Source: Hemerocallis citrina (lineage: Eukaryota; Streptophyta; Magnoliopsida; Asparagales; Asphodelaceae). Taken from it: a stretch of 64,000 bases of DNA. Below are positions 47,831-61,021 of the stretch, piece after piece. Numbering within the stretch: the stretch's first letter is position 1; every line of letters begins with the position of its first letter. Both the position numbers and the translations under genes were made by a program. The DNA lies in contig CM030365.1 in assembly GCA_017893485.1 (NCBI GenBank), forward strand, positions 33,571,000 to 33,634,999, given 5' to 3'. The notes beneath the pieces are model-generated. The model made no database searches. It saw only the letters and a program-made list of their open reading frames with translations, and was not told the DNA's origin.

Positions 47831-49119
47831 GTATGAAGTCGGGAACACGGGCCCCCTTCCGAGTACACTTACCTATATTGTCCACTCTATGGTCTTTCCC
47901 TTAAACCCTAGCTTATTATTTATTAATATCATCAAACAAGCATGAAAGTGTGCGAAACAGGTCAAGTAAACATGATCAAGAACATGGAACAAGTTTAAGA
48001 TAATTATATAGCATATTCGAGGGTCAACACAAATTAAGATTATTAAGAACTACGAGAATTGCAATTCTGGACAGCATGACGTTGCTGCACCAAAACTGCG
48101 ATTCCCGTTGCTACAAGATAGAAAATGTGGATCCATCAAAAGGCCAAGAAACTAGACTCCTACTCGGTTACAACGTATATGATTAAGAAACATAAAAGTT
48201 GTAGCAATTGATGTCAAAGCAGCAAACTATACAGCATTTGTGTTCAACCAGAATTTATAAAACTGAGTTTATACATAGGAAACAGGGTTGAAACTTCATT
48301 AATTAATTCTAAGAAAATTAGGGAATGTTTTATAGGATGTCCAGTATCAGCATGCAAAATTTCAAGTCATTTACTTACCGAAAGAATAGTTAAAATCATT
48401 GTAAACCAAAGTGGTGCAGCAATTTTTATGAATCGGTGATTACAGACATAACAGCTGTAAAATTACGATATCTCCTAAACCGTAACTCGAAATTCAATTC
48501 CATCAAAAGGTGGTAAACTAGATATCTGGGTCTACAATTCATATTCAGGACTCAAGTTCAGATTCTGATTTAATCGGGATCGAAACAGCAAGCCAGGACA
48601 GGACAGAAACCAAATAAGATATTTTTTGCATGAAATATATCATAATTATACTAGTTGTGAACAAGTGTATCAACGAAGGGTTGTGACTCTTAGATCATGT
48701 AATAGATAAGGCGAAACATCATATCATCAACGATAAACAAAGAGTCACATTTACAATCTACTTGTAGTATTTTTCAAGAAAAAACTTGTACTAGAAAACG
48801 AATGGTACAAGAAGATACTTGCCTTTAGGACGACAATTAGATCCGATAATTTGAGAATAACGGGATCGGAATCCCGGCGACACGGCGATGAGCAAACAAT
48901 AACGATGATCACGATCGGACACGGATCTCGTTGATCAAGATGGTGATCATGGTGAAGATCCAGCGAATCCGACGGCCGAGATAGAACATAAAACATATAA
49001 GAATTAGAAGAGTACCAAAAGAGTAAATATACCATGATTGACAATTTGATGAATGAGAACAAAAAGTGGATCACATGTTTAACTCACCAAGTAGAAGACG
49101 AACGAGACGATCAAGGGCC

Positions 49120-49270
49120 AAGCTCAAGTGTGATCGATCGATCGGACGGCTGAGATCAAAGATCAAGATCAAGATCAAGATGATGATCACGATCGCGATG
49201 ATCAAAATAGATCCGACGATCGAGATCAAGATCTTAATGATGATGGAGACGATGATAATCGATCGGAAGG
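49120..49270. repeat. GATC-rich low-complexity block (E1)
   Basis: Runs of GATCAAGATC and GATGATCACGATCGCGATG units, homologous to the G, E2 and E3 blocks. Confidence 0.75.
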
Positions 49271-50320
49271 CCTAGATTCAATGGCTTGGTGATGATCAAA
49301 TGGAATATCAGACGGCTGCGATCAAGAGCTGCTGATAATGATGATGATCTGATCGAATCGAGAGGAGATCGATCGGCCCACAATCGAAGTGAGCAAATCA
49401 CTGTGGTGATCACCCACAGGGGACGGTGGGGGCTGTCGTCGGCTGCGCACTGGGTGGCACGATGGCGGGTGGCTGGCACGAACTGCCGGCAACAGGGGTC
49501 GGCATTGGCATCGAAGTCGTGGCAAGGTGGCTGGTGCAGACTGCCGGCAACAGGGGTCGGCACTGGCGTCGACATCGAGGCGAGGTGGCTGAGCGAGAGT
49601 TGCTGCTGTTCATCGGAGGGATAGCACACAAGGAGGAGGGTGCACTGCGTAGGTCGTGATGGTGGATCACAGAGCTATCGCGCAGTCGGGGCACTGCAGT
49701 CGCAGTCTGGCCTGTCGACGGAGGAGGGGGCCGACCAGGGGGGGCACTGACAAGGTGCTGGCTTGACTGTGAGGGAAGCTGGCGACTGGGGTTGCACTAC
49801 TGTCATTGTTGGCATCCCTGTGGGAGGAGGCAGGGCGACGCTGCGCTGCGTCGCGACGACGGGAGTCGGTGCACAGGGAGCACAGGGGAATGGGTCGAAT
49901 GGGGGGAGAGAGAGGGTTGGAAGGAGGCGGCTGTTAGGGTTAGGAGGTTTAGAAGATGAACAGGTAGATATATATAGAAGGGGTAATATCAGGGTGTAAA
50001 CGGGTTCGGGTAGGGATAGTAAGATCCAATAAGATAAAAGGGTTTATTGGGGTGAAACAGGGTATTGGGTTTTAAAATGGGTTGTGGATATTTGAGTTTC
50101 GAGTATTAAAATCCAAAAGGGAAAGTTAGGGTTTATAAATTTAATAAAATAACCAATAAAAATATTGTTTATAATAAAATGTAATTTTTATTATAATATA
50201 GAATTTATTTGAAATGACTAAAATTGCAATTACAAATAGAAATGGTTTTCAATAAACAACCGAAAGTAATAATAATGATAACAACAACAATAATAATGAT
50301 AATAAAAATAATAGTAATAA

Positions 50321-50906
50321 TCTATATAATAAAACCAAAGAAAGCTATCAAGTGGCTCACCTTCAATCCCCCCCAAAATCAAAGGTCCAGATCTAACCTC
50401 ACAAAACACATTTTTCCTCTCAAAATTTCAAACCCCAAAACCAAAAGTTTCCCCCCAAAACTAAAAAACTCATTACTTTATTATTATCTCTCTCTTCTCT
50501 CTTCACTTTTTTATATTTCTCTCTTTCTCTCTCTCCCTATCTCTCTCTCCCATTCTTTCTTCATTTACTTAGAAATTTATATTTTAAGATTTCAGGTTTG
50601 TAAATTTTCAGAATTTTTATGTTTTTTTTATTGCACATGTTATATTGAAAATAGCAAATATCTATTCAACAGTTATATTTCATCATTTTCCACACTTAAA
50701 GTTCTAAGAAGTTAGATTTTACTTCCCCCATTTATAATTATTTTTTAACATATACTAATGGAAGCATGGACTTTTGTTTACAACTAATTATTGTCATATT
50801 ATTCACACTTGTACTACATAATTGTTGTTTTACTGTTTATAGGAGTTTTCGTGTTTTGTATCGTTTCGAAGACGTGCTACAGGCACGTGCCCACAGGAAA
50901 ATCTAG
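50321..50906 (+). mobile_element. Non-autonomous Helitron in E1, 586 bp
   Basis: It begins TCTATATAATAAAAC and ends AATCTAG, between A and T. A GACGTGCTACAGGCACGTGC hairpin lies near the 3' end. The same insertion, at the same flanks, is in E2, so it was in the E LTR before the array formed. Confidence 0.8.
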
Positions 50907-52523
50907 TAATAATATATGTTTATCGAAAATGCAAGTTCAAGTTTAACCAATTTATTAAAATAATCCAAACAATATATAGTATAAGAAGTAGATCAAGTAG
51001 AAATAGAAATTGGGGTTAAAATATACCATTATTTGAAATAAACAAAATTTTCGATTAGAAAATATTTTAATAGATAATCCCAAACGAATTTAACAAAAGG
51101 TAAATTATAATAAATCGAAATACATAAAATATATGAAAATATTTATTTACGAAAATAAGGGTTACAAATGCTTAGGCAGTACATAGGACAAAACAAAGCA
51201 ACTCTTATGGGGGTAACAAAACATGGGGTTCGAGGGAAAAGACAAAATGGTGGCAACACCAGAAAAAGAAGGAAGTGGATAACAACGATGTCAAATGGAA
51301 TGCATGAAAGAGAATAAACGGTATTAAAAGAAAAGAACAACGCAAGATAACAAAGCTAGGAGATGAAGAAATAGATAGAGCTAGAATCGAAGAAATGATG
51401 GACAAGGAAGAGTTGAACTAAGCAACGAGTCAACGGAAGAGGACGAATGCAAGGAATAGAGGAAAGCAAATAATACAAAGAACAAGAAGCAACAAGGGGA
51501 TCCTGGGACCTGTGGGTTATAGGCCCACCAAGCTTTTGCTGCGCTACTCCGATGGTGATGTCCCAAGCACATACATATCGCTGTAGGCCACATGACGTCA
51601 ATCGACGAACCAAGCAGGAAGATAAGACTGAGACACCAGGATCAAGGAGAGTATGGGCTCAATATAGATATAAATAAATAATGCAAAAATGAATATAAAG
51701 TTTGGCTTAAATTTAAATAATTAAAAGATATGCTACAGATCAAACTAATGAGTTTTAACAAAAATAATAATAACAACAATATTAATAATAAAAAATAATA
51801 ATATCAATAATAATAGAAAGTCAAACCGGAATATATATAGTCGATCGAGTTGATTATAGAAAGTCAAAACAAAAAAAGAATTTGGCTTATCAACTCAATA
51901 AATAAATCAAACCGGAATATATATAGTCGATCAATTATAAAAGGAAAGTGAAGTCAAAATATACCATTAATCCCCAATCGTAAGAAAACAGGGAGATTAT
52001 TCACATAGAATAATAAGTCAAAAGTGAAGAGATAAAACCCAAACAAAAAAAAGGTTGATAACCATACAAACAACAAAGGAACACAAAATTTAAAAATGAT
52101 ATAAAAAAATAGTTTTTGGGAAAATAATCAGTCAAGATACATTGAAATACGAACAAATTTAGCTAAGTAAAGAAAATATTAATAACTATGAATGTAAAAG
52201 ACATATAATAATTAGTGAATGTTGGTATTATAATCACTACTCGAAAAACACATTAAAGGGTAACGAGCCAAATAGACCAAAATATATATATGTAAGAAGA
52301 CTTAAAAGGAGTTCATTAAATATTACAAAAGTAAGTGTCAAATCATTAATTAGGACGTGGAAACAAAAGTAAGTGAGAAATCTAAAATGTTAAAGAATTG
52401 AAAAACGGTGGTAATAAATAGTAATTCACAAAAGAACGAAAACTTGGACCATAGTTGATGTTCTCAATCTTAACATAAAGGAAAAAAAAACTGTAAACAC
52501 AAAATAGAGTAAAATCAACTATA

Positions 52524-52856
52524 CTAGTTCAAATTGTATGGAAACATACAGTGTAATTGTATAAACAAAATGTCATAAAGAAAATATCTATTTACCATTA
52601 GTTTCATTAAATAAGTAAAAAGTCTTGAAATATCAATTAGCAAATAGGTAGAAAATCTTGCCTCCTTAACATCAAGTTGCATGTTTGCCTTCACGACATC
52701 AGGTTGCAAGTTGTCGTCTGAATATTCAGTTGCACATTTTACCTCCCCGAAATCCAGTTGCAATTTGCCTCCATTGACATCGAGTTGAATATTTGCCATC
52801 TCGACATTAGGTTCCACCGAAATGGTGAAATAGAAGATGTAACCTTCCATATGCAT
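52524..52856 (-). CDS. Small 9-residue-repeat ORF in E interior 1
   Basis: A 110-codon ORF starting MHMEGYIFYFTISVEP. It is followed by repeats ANIQLDVNG, GKLQLDFGE, a diverged stretch (CATEYSDDNLQPDVVK) and ANMQLDVKE, then a hydrophobic tail (STYLLIDISRLFTYLMKLMV...FIQLHCMF). A near-identical ORF is in interior 2 and a frameshifted one in H, so the frame has persisted in otherwise non-coding interiors. I do not recognise a family. It could be a real small protein or a 27-bp minisatellite that happens to be open. Confidence 0.45.
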   Translation of the reverse strand: MHMEGYIFYFTISVEPNVEMANIQLDVNGGKLQLDFGEVKCATEYSDDNLQPDVVKANMQLDVKEARFSTYLLIDISRLFTYLMKLMVNRYFLYDILFIQLHCMFPYNLN

Positions 52857-53656
52857 AGGGATATGGGATATTTAATTTAAGTATGATGTTATGTTATGAA
52901 ATTCGTGATATAAAAATAGTAGAAAAGTAAGAAACGGAGTTGAAGGTCATACAATGGAATATCAAAATAGATGTATAGATTATAAATATCAAACACAATA
53001 GTGTAGTTGAAGTGATTTATAAAAGTAGGGAGAAAAATGAAATAAAATACATGCATGAGCACAATACAAATGTGAATGAGAAAATAAATATGCAGTGTAG
53101 CAAATTTACACAATAAATATATCATAAAAATATACAATAACGTAGAAATTAAACAAGCCTCTAACATGTCGTTGAAGATCCATCGATACCGATCGACGAA
53201 CTAAGCAGGAAGAAAAGAATGGATAGCACCGAAATTTAAGGAGAACATGATAGGGAAGAAACAACTAGTATGATACACAATATGAATCAACAAATGAAGA
53301 TGAATGCAAGGCACGGAAAGCAATGATTGACACACGAGCTGAAATAAGAAGGGATCAACGAGGCAAGCAGAAATAAGAGATTGCTTGCACTGGAATCAAA
53401 AGAACAGGGGTACGGAAGGAATGAACTTATACCCAATAAAGAATCAACAAATCAGGACGACTGTAAGACATGGAAAGAAACAAGGAATCAAAGAATTGAA
53501 TATGAAAGGATCTAAATGAATGGGATAAGACTAGTGTCCAGATCGAGTTGATTATCAAATTGTTCATGTGGTGGCATGGCCTGTATAATGTTGAGTTAAT
53601 CCTTACTGAGTCTAGCCTGTCTAATGTATTAGTCAAACTAACACATTAGCCAACCT

Positions 53657-53669
53657 AGCTCTAATACCA
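53657..53669 (-). other. Primer-site-like sequence next to E2
   Basis: The minus strand reads TGGTATTAGAGCT, one change from the A and H sites, ten bases inside the LTR edge at 53680. Confidence 0.65.
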
Positions 53670-53679
53670 CTAAAAACCT

Positions 53680-56600
53680 TGTCACGCCCCGCTTTCCAAA
53701 AATACGGAATACGAGCACGTGACGAAGCCCAGCGAATGATTTTCATCATTCATAAGTTGTAGGATCGACTCAGCATCATAACAAGATACACATAACCACG
53801 CATGCATGAAAATTTTATTAATCAACAGAAACAATTGAAAGAAAATAATAATATCCCAAATAGTTATCAAATCTGGATCCAAAGATAAAAACTCTGGACT
53901 ATAAGTCCGTTATAAGTTTCAAGTAGCAAAAGAAATAACTAACTCAAAAAAAAAAAAGAAAAAAAAAATATTTAAAGCAAGTCTTTTCTCTAAGCGAAGT
54001 CTAGAACGTTTGCTCACCAATTCCAGCAAGCAACTCGTCTCCAAAGTCTGTATATATAAATAAAAAAAATTAAAAAAATAGATAAAACAAGACTAATGCC
54101 CTTAGTGTAAGTTAGGGCCACAAGTAGTACAAGTAAGGGATGAAAACAAGTGCAAGAAATATGGAACATGATTTGGAATGAAGAATATATAACATAATAT
54201 AATAGGGATGCAACAAGTAAGGAGATTCAAGAAACTAGCTAGAAAGAAGAACAACTCTAGTGACAAGATTGGGTAACAAGTACTAGTATTAGAAAAAGTA
54301 ACAAGTGAGAATGTAGTTGCATAAAGTATCAAGTCACAAGTATCATGTACAAGTGTCAAGTAACAAATAACAAGTCTTAAGTAACAAGTCTCAAGTAACG
54401 AGCATCAAGTAGGGTATCAAGTGTGTACAAGTGACAAGTTAATCTTAAGTCTAATGTTTAATTCTATCTAGGTAGCACTTCATGCATCCATATTTTTACT
54501 ATATGGTTGCTACATACAGTCAGTTAAATTTAGGTCTATGGGTGGAGTTTATAGGGCGGTGTACTCAGGTAACTAGTATCAAGCAAGCCATGTTCATGAA
54601 TCGAATAATTATATAACCAGTTCATGTCTCAAGTTATAACAAGAAAAGTCATGAATCAAATATATACTAGTTCTTGATTCAAATAATATACTAATTCATG
54701 AATCGAATAATAATATACTAGTTCATGAATCAGATAATATACTAGTTCATGAATCGAATAATAATATACTAGTTCATGAATCAAATAATATACTAGTTCA
54801 TAAATCAAATAATAATATAACTAGTGCATGAAGCATGTATCAAGTGGCAAACACGGGCTCCCTTTCGAGTACACATACCTATATTCTCCACTACTATGGT
54901 CTTTCCTTTAAACCCCGCCTTATTATTTATTATTATCATCAAACAAGCATGTAAGTGTGCGAAACAAGTCAAGTAAACATGATCAAGAACATGTAACAAG
55001 TTTAAGATAAGTATAAAGCATATTCGAGGATCCACACATATTAAGATTATCAAGAACTACGAGAATTGCAATTCTGGACAGCATGACGTTGCTGCACCAA
55101 AATTGCGATTCCTGTTCCTACGAGATAGCAAATGTGGATCCTTCAGAATTCCTAGAAACTAGACTCCTGTCTGTTTCCAACGCATATGATTAAGACACAT
55201 AAAAGTTGTAGCAATTGATGTCAAAATAGCAAACTATACAGCATTTGTGTTCTGCCAGAATTTGCAAAACTGAGTTTATACATATGAAACATGGTTGAAA
55301 CTTCATTAATTAATTTTAAGAAAATTAGGGAATGTTCTATAGGGTGTCTAGTATCAGCATGCAAAATTTCAAGTCATTTACTTACCAGTAGCATAGTTAA
55401 AATAATTGTAAACCAAAGTGGTACAGCAATTTTTATGAATCTGCGATTACAGACACAGCAGCAATAAAATTTCGATATCTCCAAAATCGTAACTTGGAAT
55501 TCAATTACGTCAAAAGGGTGGTAAACTAGACATATGGGGCTACATTTCATATTCAGGAATTAAATTCAGATTCTGATTTAATCGGGGTCGAAACAGCAAG
55601 CCAAGACAAGACAGAAACCAAATAAGACATTTTTTGTATGAAATGTATCATAATTATACTAGTTGTGAACAAGTGTATCAACGAAGGGTTGTGACTCTTA
55701 GATCATGTAATAGATAAGCCGAAAACATGAGATCATCAACGATAAACAAAGAGTCACATTTACAATCTACTTGCAGTATTTTTCAAGGAAAAACTTGTAC
55801 TAGAAAACGAAATGTACAAGAAGATACTTGCCTTTAGGACGACAATTAGATCCGATAATTTGAGAATAACGGGATCGGAATCCCGGCGACACGGCGATGA
55901 GCAAACAATCACGAAGATCATGATCGGACACGGATCTCGTTGATCAAGATGGTGATCATGGTGAAGATCAAGGGAATCTGACGGCCGAGATTGAACATAA
56001 AACATATAAGAATTAGAAGAGTACCAAAAGAGTAAATATACCATGATTGACAATTTGATGAATGAGAACAAAAGTGGATCAAAAGTTTAACTCACCAAGT
56101 AGAAGACGAACGAGACGATCAAGGGCCGAGATCAAGTGTGATCGGTCGTTCGGACGGCTGAGATCGAAGATCAAGATCATGATCAAGATGATGATCACGA
56201 TCGCGATGATCAAAAGAGATCTAACGATCGAGATCCAGATCTTAATGATGATAGAGATGATGATCACGATCGGAAGGCCTAGATCCAATGGCTTGGTGAT
56301 GATCAAATGGAAGATCGGACGGCTGTGATCAAGAGCTGCTGATAATGATGATGATCTGATCGAATCGAGAGGAGATCGATCGGCCCACAATCGAAGTGAG
56401 CAAATCACTGTGGTGATCACCTACAGGGGACGGTGGGGGCTGTCATCGGCTGTGCACAGGGTGGCACGACGGCGAGTGGCTGTCACGGACTACTGGCAAC
56501 AGGGGTCGGCAATGGCGTCGACGTCGAGGCGAGATGGTTGTGCGACGGCTGCTGCTGTTCGTCGGAGGGACAGCACACAAGGAGGAGGGTGCAGTACGGA

Positions 56601-58107
56601 GGTCGCGATGGGGAGCACATGGCTATCACACAGTCGGGGCACTGCTGTCACGGTCTGGCCTGTTGACGGAGGAGGGGGCCGACCAGGGGGGGCACTGACA
56701 AGGTGCTGGCGCGACTGTGAGGGAAGCTTGCCACTGGGGTTGTGCTACTGTCGTTGCTGGCGTCGCTGTGGGAGGAGGCAGGGCGACGTTGCGCTGCGTC
56801 GCGACGATGGGAGTGGGTGCACAAGGAGCACAGGGGAATGGGTTGAACGGGGGGAGAGAGAGAGAGGGTTGGAAGGAGGCGGCTGTTAGGGTTAGAAGGT
56901 TTAGAAGATGAACATGTAGATATATATAGAGGAGGTAATATCAAGGTGTAAACGGGTTCGGGTAGGGATAGTAAGATCCAATAAGATAAAAGGGTTTATT
57001 GGGGGTGAAACAGGGTATTGGGTTTTAAAATGGGTTGTGGATATTTGGGTTTCGAGTATTAAAATCCAACAGGAAAAGATAGGGTTTATAAATTTAATAA
57101 AATAACCAATAAAAATATCGTTTATAATAAAATATAATTTTTATTACAATATAGAATTTATTTGAAATGACTACAATTGCAATTACAAATAGAAATGGTT
57201 TTCAATAAACAACCGAAAGTAATAATAATAATAACAACAATAATAATGATAATAAAAAAATAGTAATAATCTATATAATAAAACACAAAGAAAGCTATCA
57301 AGTGGCTCACCTTCAATCCCCCCCAAAATCAAAGGCCCAGATCTAACCTCACAAAACACATTTTTCCACCCAAAATTTCAAACCCCATAACCAAAAGTTT
57401 CGCCCCAAAATTAAAAAAATCATTACTTTATTACTATCTCTATCCACTCTCTTCACTTTTTCATGTTTCTCTCTTTCTCTCTCTCCCTATCTCTCTGCCA
57501 TTCTTTCTTTATTTACTTAGAAATTTAGATTTTAAGATTTTAGGTTTGTAAATTTTCAGAATTTTTATGTTTTTTTTATTGCCCATGTTATATTGAAAAT
57601 AACAAATATCTCTTCAACAGTTATATTTCATCATTTTCCACACTTAAAGTTCTAAGAAGTTAGATTTTACTTCCCCCATTTATAATTACTTTTCAACATA
57701 TACTAATGGAAACATGGACTTTGGTTTACAACTAATTATTGTCATATTATTCAACTTGAGCTACATAATTGTTGTGTTTATATGGATTTTTGTGTTTTGT
57801 ATCGTTTCGAAGACGTGCCGTAGGCACGTGCCCATGGGCAAATCTAGTAATAATATATGTATATCAAAAATGCAAGTTCGAGTTTAGCTGATTTATTAAA
57901 ATAATCTAAACAATATATAGTATAAGAAGTAGATCAAGTAGAAATAGAAATTGGGGTTAAAATATACCATTATTTGAAATAAATAAAATTTTCGATTAGA
58001 AAATATTTTAATAGAGAATCCAAAATGAATTTAACACAAGGTAAATTATAATAAATCGAAATACGTAAAATATACGAAAATATTTATTAACGAAATCAGG
58101 GGTTACA
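53680..58107 (-). mobile_element. E2: second LTR of the E array, 4428 bp
   Basis: It runs from TGTCACGCCCCGC to GGGGTTACA on the plus strand and is uninterrupted apart from the shared Helitron. It has the same internal features as E1: donor-like AGGCAAGT (minus, 55826-55833), GATC-rich block (56130-56290), GC-rich leader (56340-56880) and TATATATA near 56925 (minus). Confidence 0.9.
57270..57847 (+). mobile_element. Non-autonomous Helitron in E2, 578 bp
   Basis: Same termini and flanks as the copy at 50321-50906. The hairpin ACGTGCC-GTA-GGCACGT is perfect here. Confidence 0.82.
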
Positions 58108-58689
58108 AAGGCTTAGGCGGTACATAGGACAGAACAAAGTAACTCTTATGGGGGTAACAAAACATGGGGTTCAAGGGAAAAGACAAAATGGTGGCAATAC
58201 CAGAAAAAAAAAGGAAGTAGACAACAACGATGTCAAATAGAATGCATGAAAGAGAATAAACGTTATCAAAAGGAAAGAACAGCGCAAGATAACAAACCAA
58301 GGAGATGAAAAAATAGATAGAGCTAGAATCGAAGAAAGATGGACAAGGAAGAGTTGAACCAAGTAATGAGTCAACAGATGAGGACGAATGCAAGGAATAG
58401 AGGAAAGCAAACAATACAAAGAACTAGAAGCAACAAGGGGATTCTGGGACCTGTGGGTTATGGGTCCACCACGCTTCCGCTGCGCTACTCCGATGGTGAT
58501 GTCCCAAGCACATACATGTCGTTGTAGGCCACATGATGCCCATCGACGAACCGAGCAGAAAGATAAGACTGAGACATCAGGATCAAGGAGAGTATGAGCA
58601 CAAGATATATATAAATAAATAATGTAAAATGAATATAAAGTTTGGCTTCAATTTAAATAATTAAAAGATATGCTACAGATCAAACTAAT

Positions 58690-59215
58690 GGGTTTTAACA
58701 AAAATAATAATAACAACAATATTAATAATAAAAAATAATAATATCAACAATAATAGAATAGTAATAACAATAATAAAATAATAAAAACAATAATATTAAA
58801 AATAATAAAAGCAATAATAATAACAGTAATAAAAATCATTATAATCATACTGGAAATAATAATAATAATAAAATTAAAAATGTTAACAATACTGATAATA
58901 ATGATAATACATACATGACAGAATAGGATTCCACACATTCATGAAAATAATGCAATAATAATAATAATAGTAGTAGTAATAATAATAACAGTAAAAAAAA
59001 ATATCAACAATACTGGTAAGAATTATAATGCAAGACAGAACATAATTTGGGTTCAACAATTTTTTTTGTATGAAGGTAATTCAATATTAACAACAATAAT
59101 AAAATAATGAAAACAACAATAATAATAGCAATGGTAATATCAATAATAATAATGATACCAATAATAATAACGAAAACCAAAGCAATAACAATAACATTAT
59201 AAAACAAAAAAAGAA
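58690..59215. repeat. Expanded AAT/AAC microsatellite in E interior 2
   Basis: About 500 bp of AATAAT and AACAAT units broken by short inserts. Interior 1 has only about 80 bp of this at 51760-51840. Confidence 0.9.
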
Positions 59216-59846
59216 TTTGGCTTATCAACTCTATAAATAAATCAAACAGGAATATATATAGTCGATCAATTATAAACGGAAAGTGAAGTCAAAATATACC
59301 ATTAATCCCCAATCGTAAGAAAATAGGGAGACTATTCACATAAAATAAGAAGTCAAAAGTGAAGAGATAAAACCCAAATATAAAAAGGTTGATAACCATA
59401 CAAACAACAAAGGAACACAAACTTTAAAGGTGATACAAAAAAAATAGTTTTGGGAAAATAACCAGTCAAGATACATAGAAATACGAACAAATTTAGCTAA
59501 GTAAAGAAAATATTAATAACAATGAATATAAAAGACATATAATAATTAGTGAATGTTGACATTATAATCACTTCTCGAAAAACACATTAAAGGGTAACGA
59601 GCCAAATAGACCAAAATATATATATGTAAGAAGACTTAAAAAGAGTTCATTAAATATTACAAAAGTAAGCGTCAAATCATTAATTAGGACGTGAAAACAA
59701 AAGTAAGTGAGAAATCTAAAATGTTAAAGAATTGAAAACGGTGACAGTAAATAGTAATTCACAAAAGAACGAAAACTTAGACCATAGTTGATGTACTCAA
59801 TCTTAACATAAAGGAAAAAAAATTGTAAACACAAAATAGAGTAAAA

Positions 59847-60203
59847 TCAACTATACTTGTTCAAATTGTATGGAAACATAAAGTGTAATTGTATAAACAA
59901 AATGTCATAAAGAAAATATCTATTTACCATTAGTTTCATTAAATAAGTAAAAAGTCTTGAAATATCAATTAGCAAATAGGTAGAAAATCTTGCCTCCTTA
60001 ACATCAAGTTGCATGTTTGTCTTCACGACATCAGGTTGCAGGTTGTCGTCTGGATATTCGGTTGCACATTTTACCTTCCCGAAATCCAGTTGCAATTTGC
60101 CTCCATTGACATCGATTTGAATATTTGCCATATCGACATTAGGTTGTATCGAAATGGTGAAATAGAATATGTAACCTTCCATATGCACAGGAATATGGGA
60201 CAT
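59847..60203 (-). CDS. Small 9-residue-repeat ORF in E interior 2
   Basis: A 118-codon ORF (MSHIPVHMEGYIFYFTISIQP) with ANIQIDVNG, GKLQLDFGK, the CATEYPDDNLQPDVVK insert, TNMQLDVKE and the same hydrophobic tail. It differs from the interior 1 copy by a handful of substitutions and an upstream ATG, with no stop or frameshift. Function unknown. Confidence 0.45.
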   Translation of the reverse strand: MSHIPVHMEGYIFYFTISIQPNVDMANIQIDVNGGKLQLDFGKVKCATEYPDDNLQPDVVKTNMQLDVKEARFSTYLLIDISRLFTYLMKLMVNRYFLYDILFIQLHFMFPYNLNKYS

Positions 60204-61021
60204 TTAATTTAGGTATGATGTTATGTTATGAAATTCGTGATTTAAAAATAGTATAAAAGTAAGAAATGGAGTTGAAGATCACACAATGAATATCAAAATA
60301 GATGTATAGATTATAAATATCAAACACAATAGTACAAAATAGTAGTAGTGAAAGTGATTTATAAAAGTAGGGAGAAAAACGGAATGAAATACATGCATGA
60401 GCACAATGCATATGTGAATGAGAAAATAAATATGTAGTGTAGCAAATTTGCACAATAAATATATCATAAAAATATACAGTAACGTAGAAATTAAATAAGC
60501 CTCTAACATGTCGTTGAAGATCCATCGATGCCGATCGACGAACTAAGCGGGAAGAAAAGAATGGATAGCACCGGAATTTAAGGAGAACAAGATAGAGAAG
60601 AAATAGCTAGTATGATACACAATATGAATCAACAAATGAAGATGAATGCAAGGCACGAAAAGTAATGATTAACACACGAGCTGAAATAAGAAGGGATCAA
60701 TGAGGCAAGCAGAGATAAGAGATTGCTTGTACTCGAATCAAAAGAACAGGGTACGGAAGAAATGAATTTATACCCAATATGGAATCAACAAATCAGGATG
60801 ACTGTAAGAGATGGAAAGAAACAAGGAATCAAAGAATTGAATATGAAATGATCAAAATGAATGGGATAAGACTAGTATCCAGATCGAGTTGATTATCAAA
60901 TTGTTCATGTGGTTGCAAGACCTGTTTAATGTTGAGTTAATCCTGACTGAGTCAAGCCTGTCAAATGTATTAGTCAAACTAACACATTAGCCAAACCTGA
61001 CTTTGATACCACTAAAAACAT

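Larger units (their letters stand above)
43142..51166 (-). mobile_element. E1: first LTR of the tandem LARD-like E array, with nested F and a Helitron
   Basis: The plus-strand left edge is GGTCATGCCCTGCTTCCC (intact form TGTCACGCCCC), and the right edge is AAGGGTTACA. Without F it is about 4.5 kb. It contains short arrays of CAAGTAACAAGT and ATATACTAGTTCATGAATC, a donor-like AGGCAAGT (minus, 48818-48825), the GATC-rich block, a GC-rich leader (49290-49930), a TATATATA box near 49967 (minus) and the Helitron. There is no coding capacity beyond short leader frames. Confidence 0.85.
51167..53679 (-). other. E interior 1 (2513 bp, no gag-pol)
   Basis: It lies between LTRs E1 and E2. It has a primer-site-like sequence at 53657-53669 and one small repeat-rich ORF (52524-52856). 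Most of the rest is A/T-rich DNA with a short (AAT)n tract near 51760-51840 and nothing recognisable. A clear polypurine tract is missing next to E1: the minus strand there reads TGCCTAAGCATT. Confidence 0.75.
58108..61021 (-). other. E interior 2 (2914 bp, no gag-pol)
   Basis: Homologous to interior 1 throughout, but longer, mainly because of an expanded (AAT)n-rich microsatellite (58690-59215). It carries the repeat ORF at 59847-60203 and a primer-site-like sequence at 60999-61011 (minus TGGTATCAAAGTC). Apart from these I see no feature. Confidence 0.75.

Noticed and set aside
49763..49999. Small plus-strand ORFs in the E1 and E2 GC-rich leaders (also 56410-56911)
   Set aside because: They are antisense to the inferred transcript and differ in frame between copies.
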